A DNA stretch of 42,035 bases, taken from the NCBI GenBank assembly GCA_028715015.1, contig JAQTLF010000006.1:1-42035 (forward strand), given 5' to 3'. Under the pieces are notes generated by a model, which did no database searches, was not told where the DNA came from, and was given only the letters and a program-made list of their open reading frames with translations. How positions within the stretch are numbered: position 1 is the stretch's first letter; each line of letters opens with the position of its first letter. Source of the stretch: Candidatus Moraniibacteriota bacterium. Lineage in GTDB: Bacteria > Patescibacteriota > Minisyncoccia > Moranbacterales > GWC2-37-73. Of the stretch, positions 1 to 8,530 are shown in pieces. Made by a program: the position numbers and the translations under genes.

Positions 1-1
1 T

Positions 2-391
2 ATGAAATTTTCAACCAAAGCAGAATATGGTCTCAAGGCCATGACGAATCTGGCACAGTGTTTTCCTGAGCAAAAAACAACCAAGGAAATCGCAGAACAA
101 GAAAACATTTCCCAAAAATATCTGGAAAGACTTCTTGGCAAGCTTCGTGATGGGGGAGTGGTGGAAAGCAACAAGGGAAAGCTTGGTGGTTTTGTTCTTT
201 CACGAGACCCGAAAAAAATTCCTGTCGGCGAAATAATCGAACTTTTGGATGGGGAAATTGCGCCGATGCGCTGCGTGGGAAAATTTTGTTCCAGCGAACA
301 CAAATGTCCATCCAGCGTTGTTTGGAACAAACTTGGAGTGCAGATAAAAAAGACATTGTATGATATAAAACTAAACAGTTTAATAAAATAA
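2..391 (+). CDS. Rrf2/IscR-family transcriptional regulator
   Basis: This 129-aa protein has the N-terminal winged helix typical of Rrf2 proteins (residues 1-65, with the motif SQKYLERLLGKL in the recognition region). A three-cysteine cluster follows at C91, C96 and C102, the position where IscR-type members bind an iron-sulfur cluster. It lies directly upstream of cysteine desulfurase and scaffold genes, as IscR does, so it probably senses Fe-S status and controls this set. The ATG at base 2 begins the conserved MKFSTKAEYGLKA start and is taken as the true start. The promoter is outside the window. The family call is strong; IscR rather than another Rrf2 member is inferred from the cysteines and the neighbours. 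Confidence 0.9.
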   Translation: MKFSTKAEYGLKAMTNLAQCFPEQKTTKEIAEQENISQKYLERLLGKLRDGGVVESNKGKLGGFVLSRDPKKIPVGEIIELLDGEIAPMRCVGKFCSSEHKCPSSVVWNKLGVQIKKTLYDIKLNSLIK

Positions 392-450
392 GAAAAAAAT
401 CTCAAATCTAAATGTCAAATGTCAAACAAAATCCAAAATTTTAAATCCTA
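391..450. repeat. AT-rich text-like repeat, family A
   Basis: The gap between the Rrf2 and desulfurase genes is filled by sequence built from the units aaatctcaaatctaaatg and tcaaatgtcaaa. Close relatives occur at 30765-30810 and 40293-40410. No promoter could be picked out within it. Confidence 0.6.
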
Positions 451-464
451 AAAGTTTTAATACT

Positions 465-1688
465 ATGAAAAGAATTTATCTTGATTACGCAGCCACAACT
501 CCAGTTGACGAAAAGGTTCTAGAAAAAATGCTGCCATATTTTTCACAAGATTTTGGCAATGCCATGAGTGTGCATTCATTCGGACAAGAAGCCTTGGAAG
601 CTGTCGATAGTGCCAGAGCAAAAGCCGCTTTGTTTTTTCGCAGCTCAGCTTCGGAAATAATTTTCACTTCAGGAGCAACGGAAAGTAACAATCTGGTTGT
701 GAAAGGAAGTTTGCGTTCATATTATTCAATTCCCAGAAAAGCTGAAGAAAAACCGCACATCATCACCACGAAATTCGAACATCACTGCGTGTTGGATGCT
801 TGCAAATTTGCTGAAAAAGACGGTTTGGCTGAAGTAACTTTCGTTTCACCCAACAAAGAAGGGCTGATTTCAATCAAGGATATCAAAAATGCGATCAAGC
901 CGAACACCATCCTTATTTCCGTGATGTATGTGAACAATGAAATCGGAACGGTGCAACCGATTGCCGAAATTGGAAAATTGCTGAAAAAAATCAATGTTGA
1001 GCGGGCAGAAAGCAAGCTGCCGCGCATAGCATTCCACACGGATGCCACCCAAGCCATCAACTATTTCAATTGCAATGTGGACGAGCTTGGAGTCGATCTG
1101 CTTTCAATGTCAGCGCATAAGATTTATGGACCAAAAGGAATAGGTCTTTTGTATGTACGCAAAGGAACTTTGATCAAGCGCGTGCAAGATGGTGGTGACC
1201 AAGAATACAAATTGCGCGCCGGAACACATAATGTCCCGGCCATTGTTGGTCTTGGCGAAGCGATCAATATGATCAAAACTCCTGCAATGGAGAAAAAAAA
1301 CAAAGAAATCACGGAGCTCAGGGATTATCTGATCAAAAGAGTGCTGAAAGAAATTCCCAAATCATATTTGAACGGCAGCGCTGAAAAAAGATCACCCAAC
1401 AATGCCAATTTCCGTTTTGATGATGTGGAAGGTGAGGGATTGATTCTCTCACTTGATTTGGATGGAATCGCCGCATCAACCGGCTCTGCTTGCTCTTCAG
1501 GAGCATTGGATCCGTCCCACGTCCTTTTGTCACTTGGACTCAAGCATGAGCAAGCGCACGGCAGCCTCAGAATAACATTGGGAAAACACACCACCAAAAA
1601 AGAACTGGACATCGTTATCGACAAAACAAAAGAAGTTGTGAAACGCCTGCGAAAAATTTCCGGGAACGTCCTGGCAGATTTCCAATAA
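465..1688 (+). CDS. iscS: Cysteine desulfurase, IscS/NifS class
   Basis: This PLP enzyme takes sulfur from cysteine as a persulfide and passes it to the Fe-S scaffold. The 407-aa protein has the class V aminotransferase landmarks in order: LDYAATTP at 6-13, GATESNN at 70-76, the cofactor-stacking histidine at H107, HTDATQA at 191-197, the PLP lysine K219 in SAHKIYGPKG, and the catalytic C343 in TGSACSSG. Length is normal. It sits between an Rrf2 regulator and an IscU/NifU scaffold, which fits an ISC/NIF-type assembly operon. The short active-site loop (SACSSG) suits the IscS/NifS class rather than SufS. No strong ribosome site precedes the ATG. Confidence 0.95.
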   Translation: MKRIYLDYAATTPVDEKVLEKMLPYFSQDFGNAMSVHSFGQEALEAVDSARAKAALFFRSSASEIIFTSGATESNNLVVKGSLRSYYSIPRKAEEKPHIITTKFEHHCVLDACKFAEKDGLAEVTFVSPNKEGLISIKDIKNAIKPNTILISVMYVNNEIGTVQPIAEIGKLLKKINVERAESKLPRIAFHTDATQAINYFNCNVDELGVDLLSMSAHKIYGPKGIGLLYVRKGTLIKRVQDGGDQEYKLRAGTHNVPAIVGLGEAINMIKTPAMEKKNKEITELRDYLIKRVLKEIPKSYLNGSAEKRSPNNANFRFDDVEGEGLILSLDLDGIAASTGSACSSGALDPSHVLLSLGLKHEQAHGSLRITLGKHTTKKELDIVIDKTKEVVKRLRKISGNVLADFQ

Positions 1689-1825
1689 TCCCACAAATAT
1701 ACAAATCTATACAAATCATATACAAATCTACGAATAAAAGGCATCGCCATTTGTAAATTTGTAGTAAAATTTGTAGATTCGTGGGTAAAAACATAATTTA
1801 AATCATATAAATCCTACAATAATAT
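1689..1825. repeat. AT-rich repeat with inverted halves, family C
   Basis: The gap between iscS and the scaffold gene holds repeated tacaaatctacgaata-type units and an opposing copy, atttgtagattcgtggg (about 1767-1784). The two halves can pair. A related unit, atttgtagatttgcgggt, precedes the deformylase gene near 13122-13140. It may act as a hairpin in the transcript or be simple repeat debris. Confidence 0.55.
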
Positions 1826-2215
1826 ATGCAAAAATATTCAAAAAAGGTCTTGGAACATTTCACCAAACCTCACAATCAAGGCAAAATCAAGGATGCGGAT
1901 GGCATAGGCACAGTTGGCAATCCGAAATGTGGCGACATCATGCGTCTGTACATCAAGGTTTCAAAGGATAAGCAAGGCGAAGAAATTCTCAAAGATGTGA
2001 AATTTGAAACACTTGGTTGTGGAGCAGCCATTTCAACATCTTCAATGACGACTGATCTGGCCAAAGGAAAAACGATCACTGAAGCTTTGAAAATAACCAA
2101 CAAATATGTGGCTGAAGAGTTGGGAGGTCTGCCATCAATAAAAATGCATTGCAGCAATCTTGCAGCCGATGCTCTTCATGCTGCAATCAAAAATTACAAA
2201 TCAAAGCGATCATAA
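1826..2215 (+). CDS. iscU: Fe-S cluster scaffold, IscU/NifU N-terminal type
   Basis: The 129-aa protein is a single IscU/NifU_N domain on which clusters are assembled before transfer to apoproteins. The three ligand cysteines are visible: C35 in GNPKCGD, C65 in LGCGAAIS and C109 in MHCSNLAADAL. The aspartate after the first cysteine (D37) is the residue usually needed for cluster release. The N-terminal YSKKVLEHFTKPHNQG matches the family start, supporting the ATG at 1826. It follows the cysteine desulfurase, its expected sulfur donor. No C-terminal NifU domain is fused. Confidence 0.93.
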   Translation: MQKYSKKVLEHFTKPHNQGKIKDADGIGTVGNPKCGDIMRLYIKVSKDKQGEEILKDVKFETLGCGAAISTSSMTTDLAKGKTITEALKITNKYVAEELGGLPSIKMHCSNLAADALHAAIKNYKSKRS

Positions 2216-2304
2216 AATATATAAACATATCAGCATTTAAGCAACTTTCCATGCATTTATTTTTTTGTTTGCATGTTTAAGTGTTTAAATGTTTGCATAA
2301 TAAC

Positions 2305-2718
2305 ATGCCAAATTTTAGAGCGCTAAAAATAGGGGATGAAACAAAACTTATTCCGCTTTTCAAGGTCTTGACTGGCAAAGAAATTCTCATTGATTCGGCA
2401 TCTTTGGTGGCTGATACTGATGCGGTATGCTTGGTTATTGAGGAAAATGATGAATTGATAGGTTTTGGCTCGCTTATTATTCATCAGGTTCCAACCAAGG
2501 GGGAAGTAGCGCGTCTGGAGGACATTATTATCAGCGAAAAACATCAAGGAAAAGGTTTAGGAAGGACTTTGGTCACAAAATTGATTGAAATTGCCAAAGA
2601 AAAAAATATTCGAAAAATAAATCTCACAAGTAATCCGATGCGAATTGGTGCGCACAAGCTTTATGGGTCAGTTGGATTTTCAAGGGTGAACACTGATACT
2701 TTCGTGATGGAGATATGA
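2305..2718 (+). CDS. GNAT-family N-acetyltransferase
   Basis: This is a 137-aa protein of the GNAT fold. The acetyl-CoA binding motif is HQGKGLGRTLV, after the strand EVARLEDIIIS, and the C-terminal motif AHKLYGSVGFSR is typical. The frame extends upstream to a GTG at 2281, but those codons are AT-rich repeat sequence, so the ATG at 2305 (MPNFRALKIGD) is preferred. The substrate cannot be told from sequence; small-molecule and protein acetylation are both possible. It may be cotranscribed with the Fe-S genes, since only about 90 bp of repeat-like DNA separates them. Confidence 0.85.
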   Translation: MPNFRALKIGDETKLIPLFKVLTGKEILIDSASLVADTDAVCLVIEENDELIGFGSLIIHQVPTKGEVARLEDIIISEKHQGKGLGRTLVTKLIEIAKEKNIRKINLTSNPMRIGAHKLYGSVGFSRVNTDTFVMEI

Positions 2719-3151
2719 TCTTTTAAGTTTGTTTTTTATTTATTTTTTATTCTTCAATCTGTTTTATTTACAAATTTGAATACAAATGGGGTGTTTAGTG
2801 TTATATTTGTAAATATGTTCAATGTCGCACATTATATCTTTTGCGACACATTAAGAAAGAGCTATGTCTTTTGACCATGTATTAGCATAATTAACCATAC
2901 AGTTATCAATTTGTTTATTTCCAAATTAAACAAACATATGACTTCTAACACTCATTTCCTCTTGTTCTTAGTGTTATAATCTTTGACAGATACTTCTATA
3001 TCATCTTGCATCCAAATATCAAATCTTAAACCAAATTTTGCAAGCAACCAGTCATCATACCAATCAAAACATCTTCAAACAGCAAAAATGCGTCGAAGTT
3101 GCAACCCAAGGTTCAATCAATAAATAATGCCTGAAACAAGCCATATTCAAG

Positions 3152-3165
3152 GGTATACGTATACC
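3152..3165. repeat. Perfect 14-bp palindrome
   Basis: The sequence ggtatacgtatacc equals its own reverse complement. It lies in a gene-free stretch and is the kind of site a dimeric DNA-binding protein would use. No neighbouring gene shows which protein that might be. Confidence 0.6.
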
Positions 3166-3210
3166 ACTTATTCTCCAAAGGCGCCTTACAGCTCAATTTT
3201 GAGCCTCGTT

Positions 3211-3232
3211 TTATGGCTTAAATAAGCCATAA
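3211..3232. repeat. Hairpin with 10-bp perfect arms
   Basis: The arms ttatggctta and taagccataa are separated by two bases. Further gagcc/ggctc and gctcaa/ttgagc pairs surround it (3191-3275), giving a dense cluster of potential stems. Confidence 0.6.
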
Positions 3233-3735
3233 TTTCACCGTGCTTTTTGAGCCATTTTGAGGCTAATTTTGCCATAAATTTGACCTCAAATCATCTTTCT
3301 AATGCTTGGGCATATGCATATACCATTTTTTTCAAAAACTTCAACACGGGTCATCTCAGAGTGTGTGATATAAAATTAACTGAAACTATATATTAAGTCA
3401 TTCTCGTGAAAACAGCTTGTCCGCCTTGGTAGGAGAAATCCAGAACTAGGCCTCATTAATAATATATAAACACCAAATCTCAAATTCAAAAAAAATTTTT
3501 CTAAGATATAAAATAAAAAAAACAAATTTTTCAGAATAATATTTAACAAAAACATAATCAACATGATTAAAATATTACAAGTATTTGAGTAGCATTTAGG
3601 GTGTGCATGCAAGTAATCAAAGAATGCCTCATCACAAACAACGAAATTGAAACAATTCTATGCGACCATGCTTATCCTCTTTCATATTTGAATTACTATT
3701 TTGCCTAATGTCGCACAACCCCTTTATATTTTTAA

Positions 3736-3778
3736 TTTTTAAAACATCCAAATATATGATACTTGGATGTTTTAAAGA
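3736..3778 (-). terminator. Probable intrinsic terminator of the C39-like peptidase gene
   Basis: Perfect 11-bp arms aaaacatccaa (3741-3751) and ttggatgtttt (3763-3773) extend further by A/T pairs. The hairpin begins a few bases past the stop of the minus-strand gene at 3784. The U tract on the minus strand is partly absorbed in the stem, so the call is moderate. Confidence 0.6.
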
Positions 3779-3783
3779 AATGT

Positions 3784-5109
3784 TTAGTTATAGATGATCA
3801 TCTGATTGATACTTGTGCTGCTCTTTGTTCCCATAGCACCAACCAAGGCCCTGGTCGTATCAAGAAATATATTTGGACCGAAATATGGATCATGCACGAC
3901 ATACTTCCCATCTGCAGTTTTGTGATGAATGACCACATAGTGACCTCCTCCACCTGAAGTTTTTCCGATATATACGATGACTGGATTGTTTTTTGCAAGC
4001 TGGGCATCAATGGTTGACCAGTTTATGTTGCCATGACTCATGCCACTGCTCGTCAGCGCTAATTTTGGACTTGCCCAACTCGCTGGCCAATTTATAAGAT
4101 CACCTGAAAAAATCGGTGCCGATGACAGGATTCCTGGATTTGTCGAACCACCATGCTCCTTGAAAACCATGGCTACAGCTGTAACTGCACAACCATAACT
4201 TTTCATGAGTGTCTTGGTATTCCCGATAGTTTCGTCGCCCCATCTTGGATCTCTTTGTGAAAAATACCAATCAGTGGATGCCATATATTTGGAATCCGGT
4301 TTCGGATATGAATCGACAGACAAACCACTGGTTGCAAAAAATTGGTCGATATCCAATAGTTCCGCTTTCTGTTCCTCAACACGCTGCAACAATTGTGCAT
4401 AGCGAGCTTCCTCTCCCTTGGTTTGAGCAAGCAAGGATTCTTTGTTGGCTTTTACTGAAGCCAAGTTTTCATTTTTGCTTTGCAAATCCTCATGCGTGTT
4501 GACCAAATCAACTTTTTTTTGATCCAAATCAGAGCGCTGTTTCTCAAGATCGGTTTTTATTTCTTTGACAGAACTTAGCAGTTCACCAATCTTGTCACCG
4601 GTTTGTGAAAGCCTGTCCTTGGTGACAATAAACGAAGCCACATTTCCATCATTTAAATATGAAATGATCGGACTGGACAAATTCGCCTCATAATATGATT
4701 GCATGATGTTGGCCAGAAGTTTTTTTTGTGAACTCATGAGTGATTCTTTTTCAGCGATCTGGAGCTCAAGTCTGGTTATTTGTGAATTGTAGTCATCAAT
4801 CTTGGCTTTATTGATGTCTATTTGTGACTGGACTTCTTCAATGTTGGCATCCGCAATAGACAGCTGATTGTTCAGTGTTTCGCTTTGTTTCTTTTTTATG
4901 TCGATTATTTCACGATAGATTTCAGCTCGTTTTTGCAATTCGTCGATTTTTTGTTGGGTTTCTTCCGGAATGGTGCCAGTGGTGGCCTCTTGGGAAATGC
5001 TGTTGTCAGCTTTGCCATTTTGCCATAGCAAAAAAGATGTCGTCACGCTCAGGGCGACAATCAAGGTCAATAGAATTAATTTCTTTTTTGCTTTTGTTTT
5101 TCTATTCAT
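3784..5109 (-). CDS. Secreted coiled-coil protein with C39-like peptidase domain
   Basis: This 441-aa protein has a basic N-terminus and one hydrophobic segment (residues 11-28), so it is probably exported or membrane-anchored. Residues about 50-255 form a long coiled coil of the kind found in peptidoglycan-hydrolase regulators such as PcsB/EnvC. The C-terminal part (about 280-441) resembles Peptidase_C39_2, with likely catalytic C307 (SYGCAVTAVAM), H390 (GGHYVVIHH) and D407 (VHDPYFG). It may cleave wall peptides or process a surface protein during division or wall growth. It follows gltX on the same strand after about 40 bp and has its own terminator. The substrate is unknown. Confidence 0.8.
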   Translation of the reverse strand: MNRKTKAKKKLILLTLIVALSVTTSFLLWQNGKADNSISQEATTGTIPEETQQKIDELQKRAEIYREIIDIKKKQSETLNNQLSIADANIEEVQSQIDINKAKIDDYNSQITRLELQIAEKESLMSSQKKLLANIMQSYYEANLSSPIISYLNDGNVASFIVTKDRLSQTGDKIGELLSSVKEIKTDLEKQRSDLDQKKVDLVNTHEDLQSKNENLASVKANKESLLAQTKGEEARYAQLLQRVEEQKAELLDIDQFFATSGLSVDSYPKPDSKYMASTDWYFSQRDPRWGDETIGNTKTLMKSYGCAVTAVAMVFKEHGGSTNPGILSSAPIFSGDLINWPASWASPKLALTSSGMSHGNINWSTIDAQLAKNNPVIVYIGKTSGGGGHYVVIHHKTADGKYVVHDPYFGPNIFLDTTRALVGAMGTKSSTSINQMIIYN

Positions 5110-5150
5110 GTAAAACCAAATTTACATCCCAAATTTACATCAATGTTATT

Positions 5151-6710
5151 TTATTGCCACATTTCGATGGCTTTGGCCACACGTTCCAATGATTGTGTTT
5201 TTCCCAAAACCCAAGCACATTCGAACGGCGATGGAGATTTTTGCTCGCCAGTCAGAGCCGTGCGAAGCGGCCAAAGCAAATCTCCACGTTTGTCACCGGC
5301 AGCTTCCAACAATTTTTCTTCGATTTTTTCAAGGGTCCATTGGTCTTCAGCAATTTCTGTAAGAACTGTCTGCGATGTTTTCAAAGACAAAAGCAATTCT
5401 GCGTCGGTTGTTGTTTTCCAACGCAGCATTTCTTTTTCATAGGAAATATCCTGAAAAAAGAATTTGTTTTCCTCGCCAACGTCGGCAAATTTCAGCAAAC
5501 GCTGCTTTTCCACAGCCAGAACTTTTTTCAAATATTCTTCTTTTTCTTGCATGCTCCATGTTTCATGCTCCATGTTCCATGTTTTGAAAAAATCTTTCTG
5601 TTTGAAAAATGGCAATGCATTTTGCAACAGTTCCTCATCCGAAAGTTTTTTGATGTATTGTCCATTGATCCAATCAAGTTTTTTGATGTCAAAGACAGCT
5701 CCAGCCTTGTGCACTTTGGCTAGTTCGAATTTTTCCACCAATTCTTCCAGAGAAAAAATCTCTTGCACACTTCCCTCCCCCGGATTCCAACCGAGCATTG
5801 CCACAAAGTTCAGAATCGCTTCTTTCAAATATCCTTTAGCAATATAATCTTCCACAGCCACATCGCCTTGTCGTTTGGAAAGCTTGGTTCGATCAGGATT
5901 CAAAAGCAATGGCAGATGAGCAAAAATTGGCACTTCCCAACCAAAAGCCCTATACAAAAGAATGTGTTTCGGTGTGCTTGGAAGCCAATCTTCGCCGCGA
6001 ATCACATGTGTGATGCCCATCAGATGGTCATCAACCACATTGGCCAGATGATATGTTGGAAATCCATCCGACTTCATCAAAACTTGGTCGTCAATGTTGT
6101 CAGTATTGAAAGAGACTTTGCCGCGTATCTCATCTTCAAAAACAATGCTTTCATTTTTTGGAATTTTCAAGCGGATGGTCGCAGGACAAGCTTGTTTCAA
6201 TTTTTCATTTATATCTTCAGTTGCAAGATTAGTGAGACAATATCTGTCATACATGGGAGCTTTTTTTTCTTTTTGCTGCTTTTCACGCATTTCATTCAAT
6301 CTTTCCGGCTCGCAAAAACAATAATATGCGTGACCATCTTTGACCAATTGCTGGGCATATTTTTTGTAAATTTCAGTCCTTTCCGATTGGGCATATGGGC
6401 CACAAGATCCGATTTCGATGGTGTTCGGATATGTTTTTGATTCAGACCTGATTGAGTCAGCGTTGGCAAGTGATGATTTCAAAAAATTTCCCTCATCCCA
6501 TTCCAGCCCCATCGCGCTCATTGATTGCAGCAACTGTTCAGCCGCACCTGGAACAAATCTGGCCTGATCAGTGTCTTCAATGCGTATCAAAAAAGATCCG
6601 CCTTGCTTTTTTGCAAACAAAAAATTATACAAGGCAGTCCTGAAATTTCCGATGTGCATGTAGCCTGTCGGCGAAGGTGCAAAACGTACTCTGATATTTT
6701 TTTTATTCAT
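5151..6710 (-). CDS. gltX: Glutamyl-tRNA synthetase
   Basis: This class I synthetase charges tRNA-Glu. The 519-aa protein shows the HIGH-type motif HIGN at 19-22 within FAPSPTGYMHIGNFRTALYN, and the KMSKS-type motif KLSKR at 276-280. It also has a zinc-type CFC at 131-133 with a later YDRYC at 154-158, and the VIRGEDW motif near 237. Residues about 376-388 (KTWNMEHETWSMQ) are encoded by a short catg-rich repeat (5549-5585) that looks inserted in frame. Its start overlaps the end of the upstream glycosyltransferase gene by 8 bp, so the two are probably cotranscribed. No GlnRS is seen here, so it may be non-discriminating. Confidence 0.95.
   Translation of the reverse strand: MNKKNIRVRFAPSPTGYMHIGNFRTALYNFLFAKKQGGSFLIRIEDTDQARFVPGAAEQLLQSMSAMGLEWDEGNFLKSSLANADSIRSESKTYPNTIEIGSCGPYAQSERTEIYKKYAQQLVKDGHAYYCFCEPERLNEMREKQQKEKKAPMYDRYCLTNLATEDINEKLKQACPATIRLKIPKNESIVFEDEIRGKVSFNTDNIDDQVLMKSDGFPTYHLANVVDDHLMGITHVIRGEDWLPSTPKHILLYRAFGWEVPIFAHLPLLLNPDRTKLSKRQGDVAVEDYIAKGYLKEAILNFVAMLGWNPGEGSVQEIFSLEELVEKFELAKVHKAGAVFDIKKLDWINGQYIKKLSDEELLQNALPFFKQKDFFKTWNMEHETWSMQEKEEYLKKVLAVEKQRLLKFADVGEENKFFFQDISYEKEMLRWKTTTDAELLLSLKTSQTVLTEIAEDQWTLEKIEEKLLEAAGDKRGDLLWPLRTALTGEQKSPSPFECAWVLGKTQSLERVAKAIEMWQ
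5549..5585. repeat. catg-rich short repeat inside gltX, family F
   Basis: Tandem variants of the unit atgctccatgtttc fill about 37 bp and are read in frame as extra residues of GltX. The repetitive DNA contrasts with the surrounding coding sequence. Confidence 0.6.
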
Positions 6711-7410
6711 GTTTTTGGCTAAATATTATTTTAATCGGAAAAACAATCACGGCATTTATGATTCTCTTGAATCTATACTTCGGCTCTTGGAAAAATCTCC
6801 AAAGCCATTCCAGACCAAGAAATTGGATCGGCTTTGGAGCTCTTTTGATTTTTCCAGTGACAAAATCAAAAGCGCCACCAACTCCCATGGCCAACCTAAT
6901 ACTATCATTTTTGGCAGAATTTATAAAGACCTCCTGATGTGGAGCACCGAAATTGCAAAACAAAATATCATGGTTTGCAATTGATGGTTTTGGATCGCCG
7001 TTTGGATCAAAATCAGCTCCGTCAATTTCCAAGCTTGGATACATTTCTTCCAACCTTTCCCTTATTTCCTCAAAAGTACTGAGACCGGATTTATTGGCTG
7101 CAACATATACTTTGTAATTGTATTTATAAGCCAGATATAAAATTTCATGCATCAGATCTGTTCCTGCCATTCTGCATCTTAGCCATTTTCCAAATCTGAT
7201 AAAAGCATATTTAAGCCCTATTCCATCAGCCACATTCAAATCACACTTGTTCAGTATGCTTTTGAATTTTTCATCATGCTGCGCCTGCAAAACGAACTCC
7301 GGATTCACCGTGGCAATCTGATGAAAACCAGGTTCATTCAAAAAGAATCCTACCTTCTCAAGAATTTCTTTTTTGCCAAAATTATCAATACGTATGCCAA
7401 GAATATTCAT
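6703..7410 (-). CDS. WecG/TagA/CpsF-family glycosyltransferase
   Basis: The 235-aa protein matches the GT26 family, which adds an N-acetyl-mannosamine-type sugar to a lipid-linked acceptor in teichoic acid, enterobacterial common antigen or capsule synthesis. Conserved features are TVNPEFVL at 34-41, ADGIGLKYA at 61-69, RMAGTDL, the late motif FGAPHQEVF, and the signature GVGGAFDFVTGKIKRAPK near the C-terminus. The C-terminal hydrophobic and basic tail (INAVIVFPIKIIF) suits membrane association. It overlaps gltX by 8 bp. It probably works with the UDP-ManNAc dehydrogenase-like enzyme and glycan genes elsewhere in the window. The exact donor is not provable from sequence. Confidence 0.88.
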   Translation of the reverse strand: MNILGIRIDNFGKKEILEKVGFFLNEPGFHQIATVNPEFVLQAQHDEKFKSILNKCDLNVADGIGLKYAFIRFGKWLRCRMAGTDLMHEILYLAYKYNYKVYVAANKSGLSTFEEIRERLEEMYPSLEIDGADFDPNGDPKPSIANHDILFCNFGAPHQEVFINSAKNDSIRLAMGVGGAFDFVTGKIKRAPKPIQFLGLEWLWRFFQEPKYRFKRIINAVIVFPIKIIFSQKHE

Positions 7411-7506
7411 GAATCATTTTAACATTTAAACATATAAACAGGGCGATAACACGCTCATGATTTTGTTTTTTGTTTAAATGCTTACATGTTTTTATGATTG
7501 TATGCT
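7411..7506. repeat. AT-rich text-like repeat, family D
   Basis: The gap holds acatttaaacatataaaca and, further on, tttaaatgcttacatgtttt, which are roughly inverted copies of each other. The same unit is found at about 2220-2295 and 41950-41995. Confidence 0.5.
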
Positions 7507-8046
7507 TTATGATAGTGGGCATTCTTCAAGCGAAACATATTCCGCTCCCCCACCTTTGCTTTCCATGATGGAAACAGAATCAACTGTCATTGAAACATTC
7601 ATTTTCTCGCCAACTTCCGGTTTTTCCGCAAGCTCATCCCATTTCAATTTCCTGATCCTGCCAAGGGTGATGTGCGGTTTGAATTCTTTGTGTGCAATTG
7701 GTCTCATGCCAAGGCCGCGCTCAACTTGTTCATTAAGCATGCCCATTTCAACATTCGCTTTGCCTGTCAGCCACACAATTTTGGGATCATTTCGTTCAGG
7801 TCCCAGTTCGATCCGATCAAATTCCAAATCAAAAGCTTCAAAATTTTCCACTGATTCCCTGACTTTTTCGCAGATTTCAGGCAGCATGCTTTCATCGACA
7901 TAGCCCACAAAAGCGACTGTGATGTGGATGTTTTCTTCTTTCATCCACTTGATCGGCAAATCAGACCATTTGGCCACAACTTGAGCCAAACGCCTTTTGA
8001 TCTGATTGGGAACATTCACTTCGACAAATATTTTTTTCTTTTGCAT
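7507..8046 (-). CDS. thpR: RNA 2',3'-cyclic phosphodiesterase / 2'-5' RNA ligase family (ThpR-like)
   Basis: The 179-aa protein has the two HxT motifs that define the 2H phosphoesterase superfamily: HIT at 41-43 and HIT at 125-127. Spacing and overall length are right for bacterial ThpR. Members open 2',3'-cyclic phosphates on RNA and can make 2'-5' linkages in vitro. The start MQKKKIFVEVNVP resembles the usual first strand. It heads the minus-strand series thpR, tagA-like, gltX, C39-like peptidase. An RtcB-like RNA ligase is found elsewhere in the window, but a link between the two is only conjecture. Confidence 0.88.
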   Translation of the reverse strand: MQKKKIFVEVNVPNQIKRRLAQVVAKWSDLPIKWMKEENIHITVAFVGYVDESMLPEICEKVRESVENFEAFDLEFDRIELGPERNDPKIVWLTGKANVEMGMLNEQVERGLGMRPIAHKEFKPHITLGRIRKLKWDELAEKPEVGEKMNVSMTVDSVSIMESKGGGAEYVSLEECPLS

Positions 8047-8094
8047 GTATACACCATATCAGCAATTCACGTTTAAATCAAGCACAAATGCCGC

Positions 8095-8123
8095 TTAACA
8101 TCAGGCCGGATTATTGCTATACT
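8095..8123 (+). promoter_or_regulatory. Sigma70-type promoter for the 94-aa gene
   Basis: A -35 of ttaaca (8095-8100) is followed after 17 bp by a -10 of tatact (8118-8123). It lies 36 bp before the ATG at 8160 and inside the longer frame that opens at 8088, which argues for the later start. Confidence 0.6.
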
Positions 8124-8159
8124 AAGCAAGCAGTAACCAATAAATTGCAAAAAACCAAG

Positions 8160-8444
8160 ATGAAAGAAAACCTAAAAACATTCGGAGAATTGATGAAAAA
8201 GAGAACTGTTCAAGTACAAAAGGCGCCAGCCTACCAGTGGCAGGAGCTAGCCCTGACCATTATCAAAGATCTGGACATACCCAACAATAAACGAAGTTCT
8301 GTTTTTATGGTATGCAAAAAGCATAGTCGACAAATAATAGAACGTGCGTTCAATGATACCAAAGAGCTTTGCAAGTCAGGAGAAAAATGGCGCTATTTTT
8401 TCAAATTGATAGAGAAAAAGCCTGATAACAAACCTATCTCTTGA
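8160..8444 (+). CDS. Small basic protein of unknown function (94 aa)
   Basis: I do not recognise this protein. The frame is open from 8088, but a good promoter overlaps that first part, so the ATG at 8160 (MKENLKTFGELMKK) is preferred. The product is rich in lysine and predicted helical, with no membrane segment; two cysteines (near VCKKH and LCKSG) do not form a recognised motif. The -35 box of the next promoter overlaps its stop codon. It is the first of three small plus-strand genes that together sit between the thpR cluster and the integron region. A nucleic-acid-binding role would fit the charge but is a guess. Confidence 0.65.
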   Translation: MKENLKTFGELMKKRTVQVQKAPAYQWQELALTIIKDLDIPNNKRSSVFMVCKKHSRQIIERAFNDTKELCKSGEKWRYFFKLIEKKPDNKPIS

Positions 8445-8469
8445 CAAATTAGGCATATAATTATATAAA
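8441..8469 (+). promoter_or_regulatory. Consensus sigma70 promoter
   Basis: A perfect ttgaca (8441-8446) is followed after 17 bp by tataaa (8464-8469). It lies 61 bp ahead of the 73-aa gene and drives the 8531-8977 pair. It is among the strongest promoters in the window. Confidence 0.8.
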
Positions 8470-8530
8470 TACATATTGTTCTTTTGATTTTTTTGCAGCA
8501 TAAAACTCTGTTTAGAGAAAGGGGGCTATT

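Larger units (their letters stand above)
2719..3783. other. 1-kb stretch without a convincing gene
   Basis: No reading frame here looks like a real protein. The 78-aa minus frame at 3376-3612 is low-complexity and lacks a ribosome site. The region does contain palindromes: an inverted pair tgtcgca/tgcgaca near 2823-2849, a 14-bp perfect palindrome at 3152-3165, and a 10-bp-arm hairpin at 3211-3232. The string aatgtcgcac occurs near both ends (2821 and 3707). It could be a decayed insertion, a non-coding RNA or a regulatory region. Confidence 0.5.

Noticed and set aside
3090-3130. A ggttcaatc string resembling a tRNA T-loop
   Set aside because: No acceptor, D or anticodon stems can be built around it.
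3376-3612. A 78-aa minus-strand frame in the 1-kb gap
   Set aside because: It is low-complexity, has no ribosome site and no similarity to any protein I know.
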